Positions 36,407 to 47,100 of a DNA stretch of 64,000 nt are shown piece by piece (position 1 is the stretch's first letter; each line of letters starts with the position of its first letter). The DNA lies in assembly GCA_033439295.1 (NCBI GenBank), contig JAVTLE010000018.1, forward strand, positions 496,001 through 560,000, given 5' to 3'. Source of the stretch: Deuterostichococcus epilithicus (taxonomy: Eukaryota > Chlorophyta > Trebouxiophyceae > Prasiolales > Stichococcaceae). The notes under the pieces are model-generated. The model saw nothing but the letters and a program-made list of their open reading frames with translations, did no database searches and was not told the origin of the DNA. The position numbers and the translations under genes are program-made.

Positions 36407-39400
36407 TGCGTCAAGCCGCAACGGCGCCGCCGGCGGTGCTGCGGCGCAGCCTGCCGCAAGTGGGGGAGAGTACTGCCACGCGACCGCCGCAGCCTACCAG
36501 CCCCCTGCACGCAGATGCGGAGATCAGCGTCCACTTTGCACGCTGGGTGCTGATTCTTGATTGCGTCTGCAGCAGAACAGCCTGGGCCGAGCGTGCACAC
36601 ACCGGCACTGCAGCACAAAGGCGTGCTGCAGATGAACCTTGCACGAGATGATCTACTCCAGGATCGATGGCTTTCAACGCGGTTGTTCTCCTACAGACAC
36701 ATCAAAGAGCGACAGCAGGCCCCCTCGTCCCCTTCGATGGCCGCAGTCCACGGAACGCTGATTCCGGATCGCAGCGTGCATAGATTGATTTGACACGTGC
36801 CGAGACCAGCACGAGCGCCATCATCGACCATCCAGCTGCCGACCGCGTTGCGTCAAGCACCACAACTGACGCCGGCTATGACGCGAGCAGGCTGACGAAA
36901 CTATGGCGAAGTCACTTTTGAAACTGGCCGGTGGCACTCCAGCTGGGCGCCACCGCGTTGCCGAAGACCCACCGAGATGGAGTGTCAAGATCTCCAGTTG
37001 CATGCCTTGGCCATCTCACCGTGCCACAGGCGAGATTGCCACCGCCCGGCGCCGCTCGTACAGACGTGTGGCTCACAAAAAGCTCATCGTGACGCGCGAC
37101 TGGACGGCTCCGCAGCACGCTACCTGTGTCCACAGGCGCTGCTACGTCTGTTCTGACAGGTGATCCGGCCTCGGGCAGCAAGGGGCCTACGGACGTGCGA
37201 TATTGTGGCTAGAGCGGCCTTTTGGCGGTTCGTGTTAGTAAAGGGCGGCTTCGGTACAGGGCGGCTAAACGTGGAAGTGGAAATATTGGCGGCTGCTGCA
37301 GCATTACTGTCCTCGGAACTATGGACGAGCACCAAAGCGCGAGCAAGTGGGCTGCACTCAAAGTGTGATTAAATTATAAAAGCAGCTCAATCAAGCAGGG
37401 TCAGGCTGAGAGAAGGTGGGCTCTGCGCAAAAGGATAGCGGTTGGTGCAGCATGCTGAGGGTCTGAGCTCTGAGGGACTCCACCGCGACGTTTGAATGGG
37501 TGAGGGAGAGAGTTGACAAGCAGTCGATGCGCACGTCCCGAAAATCACTGATGCCACTGCCCTTCGCGGCATGGAAATCCGTTGTTGAGATGTTAGGGGG
37601 GCTAAGATAAGTAGTCTGGCGGCGGCGTCCGTCCACCACGGTCACCGTGTCTCCAAAGCCAAGTGCTGTTGATGCTTGATGTAGGCAGGAGGAGCATGGG
37701 TGCCCCAAGACCACTTGCCGCCCAGCAGTGTCCAATGCAGCGGCATCCCCATGGTGCGTGGCGTGACTCGCACGCTCAACTGTCTTTTAGTTTGATCACC
37801 TTCGGTGATTCGAACTTTTCCGCCTGGCCGTAGTAAACCCTAAGAGTCGTCGACGGGGAACCTCCTCTGCCTTCTGTCGGTGCCACCCTGCGTCTTCAGG
37901 TCTTCCGTGGTCCGTCAGCCCTTCCTTGGGCCAGTCTGCAGACCTTGCGCGAGGCAGGCGCCTCGCGCTGCGGCTGGCCGTGCAAACGGCGCCCCGGCAG
38001 CCGGCGTTGTAAGATTTGACGAGTTGATGTAAGAATCGTTTCCGCGCCCTTAGTACGATTTTCCATAGAACGGGGAAGCACACCGGGACTAACCCCTCTG
38101 GTCCTTTAACGAGGGTGATACTCGCGATTGCCAGACGCAGACTGTGATTCGGAAGCCTTCGGACTGCAGAGCAGTCCGCACGCAGGTTGCACGGCTGCTG
38201 CAGCTGGCAGCCACTGCGCGCTGCAGCAGGTCGCAAAAGGGGCGTTTCGGAGAGATCAACGACGAGGGAAATTTAAGGCCAAGTGTAACTTTTGCTCAGC
38301 TTCCGCTCGTGGGTAATTTTACTCGCCCACCAGCTAAGTACGAGGGGGACTGTTCACGTCCAAGCTGGGGATGTTCGCCGTCTGAGCTGCATGCGGCAAC
38401 TTGCGCCTGCTTGTTCCAGCAGATGTCAGAAAGGCTTTTGCAGTGATGTGCGAGTGCTTTCGGCGTGGAAACTTCATGTCGCCCTGATTCTCATGCACAT
38501 CTCGTGAACTTTTCCCACGCCCCGAGCCGTCAGGGTCCTGGAGCGTGCTGATGTGCTGTCTGTAAGAGTCCTGCGATCGTACTACCATGAGCATGGCATG
38601 CCAGCTGCGGCATGCTGCGGTGCGTCGTCCTGCTGCGGCCGTTTTCGCTACAGGGTGCTGCCATTCCTCGGCCCGCCCCATCAGCGACCTGGCTGCCCCC
38701 CTTTCCGCTGGCCCCTTCCGATCAAACTCGCGTCTCGCCCCGGCGAGCGCCATTGTTTGCGTGGTGTCTCACTTGCTTGATTGGAGGTTGGGATTGGGGA
38801 TCGCTAAGATCTCATTGTTAACAGCAGGAAGCAGTTCCGAGAGTGGGAATCAAAATGAGCTCCGAAACGAGCGTCGGCTGACGAAACGACAGACAAGTAG
38901 TGCCGGCTGCGGCTTCGCTTCAAATTGACACTTGCAGCCCAACAAGCCGCCCCTGCACAGCGATCGTTCTTTCACTACAAGCCAACTGCACTAGGTAACG
39001 CCCGTTCGTGTGTGCAAGTATGCAAGTTATAATACCAATGATTTCGTTTCGTCACGCTCGCCCATAGCACGATCTCGCACCCGCACGCATTCCGCCTGCA
39101 TGCCGCATACCTGTGCGCGGCATCATGGACACCATCAATCACGCACCCGACGTTGCCTTTTGTGCCTGCCTACAGCTTTTCGTCTCTGGGCCGAGCCAAG
39201 CGATATGTGTGCTAGTGCTGAGGGCAAGATGACGTCGTCAACCCTGGAGGTGATGGAACACACCTGTACCTGCAAAAGATCACACAGTGCTGCGTGCAGT
39301 CGTGCGTGCGTCAATGCTGTGCACCGCCCATACGTGGTCCGGCTTGCCGGTAGTATATTAGCACATATATACATACAGGCAGTAGCCAGACAGAGCGGCT

Positions 39401-39756
39401 GGCCCGTCCAACGTTGGCACAACAATGTGCTAGCGCTGACGGCGAAGCGTCACCAGAAAGGCTGTCGGCTCTCGAGTTGCAGGAGCCGAGGTCGGTTTGT
39501 CATGAAGCAGCACAGTGCCGAGTTGTAAGCAGCAGTCGCGTTAAAGACCAGCCACGGCATCAACCTGTGTGCAAGCAGTTGGCGCGTCGTTCTTGCTTGC
39601 AGGGGCTCGAATTGCCCGACGACCTGACGCTTTCCCTGCTCGGTTGCTTCTTTGGAGTGTCGTTCCTGTTCATGCATCATTACCACTCGATCCTTTCGCC
39701 GTCATCATGTTCTACTACAGCACAAGGCGTGCAATCTCACTGCGTGACCAGCATCA
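36407..39756. other. Long intergenic region with a hairpin-rich core
   Basis: No recognised gene in 3.3 kb. 36407-37790 is featureless apart from unassigned frames. 37795-38177 carries clustered perfect hairpins (listed separately). 38200-39750 has only unassigned frames; some of 39120-39730 may belong to the membrane protein that follows. Confidence 0.4.
37795..38177. repeat. Cluster of short perfect hairpins (1)
   Basis: Visible stems: ATCACC-TTC-GGTGAT (37795-37809), GTCTGCAGAC (near 37934), GCGCGAGGC-AGGC-GCCTCGCGC (about 37947-37968), and GGACTGC-AGA-GCAGTCC (38161-38177). Stems are 5-9 bp with tiny loops and the intervening sequence is unique. Such dispersed palindromes are typical of some chlorophyte organelle genomes. 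Origin not proven. Confidence 0.6.
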
Positions 39757-40510
39757 ATGTTTCTGCCCTCTAAGTGTATACCGCTGCCTGTGGACAGGGA
39801 TGCCGCTGCAAACTCCACATCGCTTGCCGAGGTCGGCTTGAGCTGTATAGCAGCCGCAGCTGGATTTTGGTCTGCATTGCTGATGATGTGCCAAATCTTC
39901 AGCACCACAATCATACTCCCGGCAAATAAGCGAATGTACAAGTGGTGGTTTGTGCTCGTACATGTTGTTGCCCTGTCTGCAAGCTCACCTGGGCATTCAG
40001 CACCCTTGCGCATGCTCGAAGGAAGGTATCAAGGCTCAGGTGCACATCAATATGCCGAAATATGTGGCGTCCTCTTAAAAACTGCAGGAGACGGTGCATC
40101 GACCTCTGATGCATGGGGACGGTGGATCCTATTCGTTCGGTGTTGTAACCCACGGCATGCTGCTGTCCTTCATCCTTGCACGCTTCACCGCCGCTGTGTA
40201 CGAGCGTGCTGAGACGGCAGAGGGAGCAGCCTGGCTGTTTTGCTTCCTTTCGGCAGCTTTGTGGTCCAGCGCTGTTGCTGTCGCCGTGATACTCGCTAGT
40301 GGCATTGGCTGTGGCATTGCGGCAGCATTTATTGTATGCGAGATCATCCCCTGGGGGCTCAAGGCCGCCGCAACAGGGGTTCAGAGCCTCTGGGAGAAGT
40401 ATGTCGGTGCTTTCGTTCCCGGTGGCAGCATCGCTGCGTGGCAGCATCCTTGGCGGCGCGGTTGCAGGCACGGTTGCGGGAGGCATGAGTGGGTGACACT
40501 AGGTCACTAG
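39757..40510 (+). CDS. Unrecognised multi-pass membrane protein
   Basis: Two coding-looking blocks carry strongly hydrophobic helices. 39780-40000 contains LAEVGLSCIAAAAGFW, ALLMMCQIF and MYKWWFVLVHVVALSAS. 40094-40510 contains FGVVTHGMLLSFILARF and a long stretch through WLFCFLSAALWSSAVAVAV, ILASGIGCGIAAAFIVCEII and PWGLKAA. The frames differ between the blocks, so at least one intron near 40030-40090 is needed; I could not fix its edges. Earlier exons may lie at 39124-39730 (for example LTLSLLGCFFGVSFLFMHH). I do not recognise the family. The last block ends at TAG 40508-40510. Confidence 0.5.
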
Positions 40511-40858
40511 CAAGTGAGGGCCACCAGTAGTTGCTACCGAGCTGCCATCACAGTACGTATGGACAGTGCTTTGCACGTTGCTTCCTGATTGTTGCTTCTA
40601 ATGCACATGTATGGACGAAATGCCGCTGCCTGTTAGACCCAGATGAAAGTGGCGTCATCAATCTAGTAGATGCACAACGACGAGGTCAACCACACACGTG
40701 TAAACGAACTCTAATAATGCAACATCGGTGTCGCTGCCTCTCTTGCACTCGCTCCTGTGCGTGCTATTGCAACCATTTGCAGGCAAACTCCGGCTTGCCT
40801 GCCGCCACTTGATCATGCAGTGGACGGCAGGTTCTGGGAGCATCCCTGTTTGTTCCTC

Positions 40859-40861
<3 letters not shown>

Positions 40862-40915
<54 letters not shown>
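40862..40915. repeat. (AT)n dinucleotide microsatellite
   Basis: An uninterrupted AT/TA run of about 27 units, in the interval between the membrane protein and the 3' end of the first coiled-coil gene. Confidence 0.98.
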
Positions 40916-40918
<3 letters not shown>

Positions 40919-41151
40919 CAACGCTGCTGTGCATCATGACAAATGCAGCTCAAACCAGCGAGCCTTCCTTGACCTTCTCTTTGGTCACCTCATCTCCTTC
41001 TGTCCCTTTACGCATGTCGTTCTGTCTCCGGATACGACGCGATTGGTTCCTTGCTCGACCTCAATTGGCAGCGGCGGCGCCCTGCTTACAGCGCTGCACA
41101 CCATATCTGCGTCTCTCATCAGCCCATGTAGCGAAGGTAGTGTCACACGAC

Positions 41152-44100
41152 CGGCTGCGCCGCCTCCGCCGACTTCACCGCTTGCTCCACCAGCCGTTCG
41201 GCGGATTCTCCGTGCTTTTTTGCCTCCCGCCACGCCGCGTCAGTCTCGGCCTGCGTGGCACGAGAGCCAAAGTCGCACTGTGCAGGCGGACCGGGCCGCA
41301 GGCTCGTGAGCGCAGCAGCTGCTGTGCTTGACAGTGGCAAGGCTTGCCGCGCACTGCAAATTGTCATTGCTTCCAGTAGTAGATGTCGCAAGTGAAACGA
41401 CATCATTTGCATGCTGATGTATGAGTAGGCGGACTCAATACGTTCTGGTTATGCTATGCATCATCGTCGGCTTTAGTGCTCAAAGAGTATGCTGGCGCAC
41501 CGTGGCAGCGTCAGCCTCCGCCTTGGCTCGCTTCCGGCGCTGCATGAGGTCCTCCGCCGCCGCCTCCGCCGCCACCGCCTGTGCGTGCAGCGCTTCCTTC
41601 TCCGCCTGCGCCGCAAGTAATCGGAGGGTTAACAGCGACTATCAAAAGAGCACAGCGTACGCTCTGTCTTCAAACTGCGCGCAGGCCGCCAGCTGCTGCG
41701 GCATCCTGCTTCCTCTCTGCCTGTGCCCAAGGGAACGGCGTGGCATCCCGGTGACACCGAGTGGCGGAAAGCCGCACGGCGTGCGGTCTCCAGCTGTCAC
41801 ACATACAGCTTGCTCCTCAAAACGCTGCTCGACAAACGCCTGTGCGGGATGCAGCGTCTCCTATGTAACTGGGAAGGCCAGCGCATGCATGGCTCCCACC
41901 TAGTCGCTCAGCTACCTGTGCGACAAGCAAGCACAGGGTATAGGACGCCGTGCCGCTTCCAGTGTCCAGCAGCCGCCGATGACACATCTGGCGCTGTTCC
42001 GCTCTCTGATGCACCAGTCCTGCTCAGTGCCTTTGAAACGCATTTGCTGACCTGATGCCCTGACGTGCCGCCCTGGATTAGTAGCTGACTTGCAAGGTCA
42101 CATGAGCAGTGGGTGTATCAGAGACGGCGCACCTGCACCTCTGCAGCTACTCGTACGCACACGCGCCAGCCCACATGTTACTCGGCAGCGGCCATTACTG
42201 ACATATTTTCTTACGTTCAGCTCTTGTGCGCGAGCAGCTGCTCGGGGGTGCACGCCAGGTCGCCTTTGCGGTGGCGCAGCACCCAAAATCAGCCTATGCA
42301 AGGTGGTTGCATGGCCAACTTTTACAGCTTACACCCTCCGAAACCTGCAAGAGACGCGCCTGCAGCTTGAGCAGCTGCTCGTGGGTGCGCGTCAGGTGGC
42401 CCTTGCGGCGCAGCACCTCCTCCCGCTGCGCTACCAGCTTCGCCTCCAGCTGCGGCGGCGATAGCGAAGTGGGGGTCAGCGCATCACCAAAAATGCGGAA
42501 TTCCGGAAATGTCGGACGAGTCACTCGCGGACCCAGCCGCACAGCTGATGCATTTTCGCGACGACCAGCAATTGTACACTGCCCTTCAACACCGCGAGAA
42601 TCGAGCCGCGGTTCGAAGGCGTCCGCGTTCGTGCCCTCAGGCTTCCAGCCGTCGTGATCAGTCATGTACACAGGGGTAGTGCTTGCTCGTATTCCTCTGA
42701 GCCTATGCCCAGCCTTTCCAGGCTGCGCCCAACGAGCAGCCAGTGCACTTGCAGTAAGTCAGCCGATGTAATACCTGCGCCAGCGCGGCGCGGTCGGCCT
42801 CCGCCTCGGCTTTCAGGCGCTCCGCCTCGGCGACGGTCTGGTTGGTGTCAGTGGTGGCGGCCTGCAGACGGTCGCGGGCCGTCGCCAGCGCAGCGCGCGT
42901 GCGCTGCAGCTCGGCCTCCAGCTCGTTGGCCTCCTTCATGCGCGCCTGCGCCACCTCCGCCTGAAGTGAGAAATGTGTGTAGCTGGCTTAGAGACATCTC
43001 GAACGACAGGCTGCCTTTCAATGAATACTCCACTGCAGCTCGCCGGCCTCCTTCATGCGCGCCTGGGCCGCCTCTGCCTGAAAACGGAAGAAAACTGGTG
43101 TCATCGGCTGGAAGCCTCCTGTGAACGTTGGCCTTGTAAGACACATCGCCACAGCTCTATCGCTGTCTCCACCACGCATGCCGCCTTGGCCGCTTGGAAG
43201 TGCCGCTGCTCGACATGTGCCTAACCCACGACCGGACCTGGGACGGCTGCGCCCCATGGACATATTCCTAACAGAATCGGGTTTCAAAAGTGTAGCAGGC
43301 TACAGTCGGACCAATCGGTCGCATGCCGGACATTGGTGTACATGGCTGGGCAAACTGCATGCAGCGGCAGATGTCTCAACCGCCAGCAGCTGCGCCCGCA
43401 TGCTCAACCGCCCCCTTGCATCAGGAGTCAATTGTTGACGAGCGCATATCACAATCTTGCGAGTTGGCCACACAAGAACCCATCCCTGGGGTGATATGAA
43501 AAGCGCCATGGAGTGTTGCGACAAGCTTGAGGCACTACTGGTCTGGTAGACCGGCATTGCCGGCAGCTGCAGGCAGTCGCCCTATGCACACCCGCTGAGG
43601 TTTGTTGCGACATCAGCATGCTCAAGTCTTGCTACTGCTTCAGGCGCGCCTGCCAAGCAAGAGGCAGGCCGGTGCCTCTTTCTGGGGGAAGTTCTGCTGC
43701 TCGTAAATTTGCTCTGCAGCGTCCGGTGCGCTCAGAGGCTCTGCGCATCCATGCCACGGCAGCATCATTCGACTCGTCAACATGAGCAGCGCAGCCAGAC
43801 CTCCGGCACAGCGCAAGGCTGGACGCCACTGCATTCCTTGAGGCGCCGGCCACCACCAGCCTCATGAGCCCTGCGGGATAATCACGCTGCTGCAAAGTGG
43901 ACGACCGCCCGCCAAACGTCATTGCGAGTGCGAGATCCAAGGCCAATGCCCTGCACTGCCCTGCACTGCCCCGTCTTGCGCAAGGCAGCCATGTCGGCCC
44001 CTTGCAACCCTCCGAACCCTGGTGCGATGTCAATGATGACCATTACAGCGAAAGGAGGCCTCCACTCCTCCCCGCGCATCTCGGCCGTTTCCACCCCCAG

Positions 44101-47100
44101 CCCTGCCGGTCCAGGGACATCTTCCAGCGTCATTCATGCTATGCAGTCATTCTTTAGAATTGCAAACGGTTGTTCCTCGCTTGCATCCCACTGGAAGCAG
44201 CAGCACCTACCTTCTCGCGCTCGGTGGCCATGCATAACCTCCGCCTGTAGCCCTGGTCCCGTGATTGCTTCTGGCCCTATCGATTGTAAGCATTGCAACT
44301 CTCTGGTCAATCGTGACACTGGAAGTAGCAGTACCAAATAGGCACCTTCTCGCGCACGGCCGCCATCTCCGACTCCAGCGCGCGACGCGCCGCCTCGAAC
44401 TTGCGCTTGGCGGCGACGGCGGCCTCGCGGGTGCCGCGCGCCGCCAGCAGCGCTGACTCCAGCTGTGCCCGCAGGTCCTCCACCACCTTCTCCGCGGCTT
44501 CCAGCTCGCCGCGCTTGGCCTCGAACGCCGCCTGCGCAGCCGGAGCGTGAGCATGCAGCCTCAGCAGTGATGAAGCAAAAACCATTGCTGGAACCAGATG
44601 CGTGTGCAGTGCGTGCGGCCCACATAGATGAGGTACCCCAGATACCATGTTGCGGCTTCCAGGTCGCCGTGCTTGGCATCCAACGCAGCCTGCGCATGTG
44701 TCGCGCCACAGCTTAGTGTCAGACATGGCGAGAGAAATGAAATTTGTTCCTGCCAAGGGCCCTTTTCATCAGGACGCGTCTTCTCTGCGGCTGAATGTGT
44801 GCTGCGCTTGGCCTCAGAAGGGCTGCACAACAATACAGAATTGCGCAATCGTACACCTTTCAGAATGTATGGCCAGTTATGCAATCGCAGGAATGCTGCT
44901 TGAGAGCCCGAGTGCATGTCCAGGCATGCGCAACATGCCCGCCAGGGCATGCAGAGTCTGCTGGCGCTGCAAGGTCAGCCTACACGCCACACAGATTTGA
45001 CGTCGAGGCTGTTGCGACTAGCGCATGTGTACACGCTGCAAGCAACACCTTTGCAGCCTCGCTCACGGTCCTGGCTGCAGGCACCAAGAAGGACGACTCG
45101 CCTGCGCAGCCTGCTCGTCCAGCGTCTGATGTCAATCATGTCTGCTGGACCCAGCTGCTCGCTGGCGACTCCTCGCGATGCACTGCGGCCATAGCCGGCA
45201 GCTCCGTCTCCCCACCCGCATTCGCAACAACCTCATCCCTAACCCTAAAAGTTCGTGGGTTGTTGGTAACGTTTATCGACTTGCAACAATCAAACTCCAT
45301 CCCAGTCGAGTGCCTGACCTGGGCCTGCTCTGCCTCGCCACGCACGGCGGCCATGGCCAGCTGCTCCGCCTCAGCCGCACGCTCCGCCTCAGCCTCCAGC
45401 CCTTTCACCTGCGCGCGCGGCAGCCAAATACACATCATATAACAGGTGGCGCATTATGTCATACCAGGCGCGTCTCAGGGCCGTCCCTGCGCTCTGCTGG
45501 TTTGAGCCGCACCGGCGCTTTGCGTGCATGCAGCGCGGTGCTGGCGGGGCATGTTGCGCAGAGGGACAGGGGTGTAGATAGAGATAGCGCAAGCGCATCA
45601 GGGCGTGTGCATCGACACAGCTGGCAGGGACTGTAGAGCCAGCTCCTGCGGCACTGTCATAATGTTCACAATGCCAAAGCGACTTGTCCCAGGGGGCAAG
45701 CACGTGGACGAGCTGCGCCTCCAGGCCACCAGAGGGAGCAGCAGCGGCGAGGTTGATGCAGCATAAGCACAACCGATGCTTGCACAGCGCGAAGCAGCCG
45801 TCTGCAGCATCAAACTGCTGACTCGGAAGCAAGAACTCGGCAAGTGAAACCGCGGGACTCACGCGGGCGAGCTGCGCCTCCAAGGCCACCAGGTGCTGCT
45901 GCAGCAGCTTCGCCTCCTCCACTGGCCCCGCCAGCTTTCTGGCCTGCGCGGTGTGGGGAGCTTGGCGTCTATGCAAACACTACAGTGTCACGTGCAAGAA
46001 GCTGCACTGTTTGGATAACCGCATTTCAAGCGGCAGGGGAACGGCAGGGCCCCTTATCAATCTACTTGTCAGGATTGGACCGAACAAAAGCGCCCCACGC
46101 TGCGGCCCTGCCGCTCAGGCAGCGTGCAGCACGGCGCTACAATGACACTTGGCGTGCAGAACAGGTGCCGACAAGGAGGCTTTCAGATCAGGCCGAGATG
46201 AGGCGCATGCCCCGGCTGCAACATGCGGCAGTTGCACGTACAGGGGATCGCTGTACAGCACATGTGCGTGGTTCGGCAGGCTGCGATGAGTTTTGACGCG
46301 TGTGGACGATGTATGTATGTTCGGTGCCTTGGGCAGAAGCTTCGAAGAATGTGCAGCTTTGACGAAATCATCACTTTGAGGTCGGCCTCCTTCTGCAGGC
46401 GCGCCAGTTCGCGTTCCTCCTCCGCCAGGCGGCGGGCCTGCGCCGCCTCAGCCGCCTTGACCTCTTCCAGCGCCTTCGACTTCTCGGACAGCGACGCCTG
46501 CAGCTCGTCCTCCTTGACGGATGCGATGCGCTCCTGCGGGCATTTGCAGGGATGCATTCGTATGTTGGGATTCGTCAGGGCCAGCAGGGGCGAGGATGCC
46601 GCCTTGACATCCGCCTCCAGCGCCTTAGCTCGTTCCGCCAGCCGCGCCTGCCGCTCGCCCTCTTGGAGCAAGGTCACGACGGAAGAGGTGCGCTTCTGTG
46701 GTTACTGGAGACAACGGACAGACCCCGGGTGAAGATGCTAGTTGACATTTGAGATGATTCGACCTTCTCGATTCGATCCTGCATAGGGCTCCACTACAGC
46801 TGCAGCCGTCCTCCTTGTTCAGCAGCAGTTTGCACTCCTGCGGGGATTGCGACACATGTGATAACCCGAATGAGGACACCGCGGTAGCAGTGCGGGGGTC
46901 TCAATGAAGTGACATTTCCGATGCAGGTCCATGCAAGGAAGAGGGCAAAAAGCTGCCGTGTTATCATAACCACATGGTTTGATGATGCATGGCATCGCCC
47001 TCATTGCATGGTGCTGTTGCAGTTTTCGCGAACCACTCTGGATGCGCATGCTGTCGAGGAGACCAGCTGACCGTTATGTCATGCCGCGCGCCAGAGCTGC

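Noticed and set aside
37795-38290. Structured rRNA-like segment
   Set aside because: The hairpins are tempting but no conserved rRNA core sequence is present; better described as a palindrome cluster.
46764-46837. Extra exon of coiled-coil gene 1 (ECKLLLNKEDG...)
   Set aside because: Not helical like its neighbours and similar to the adjacent exon, so recorded as a probable echo.
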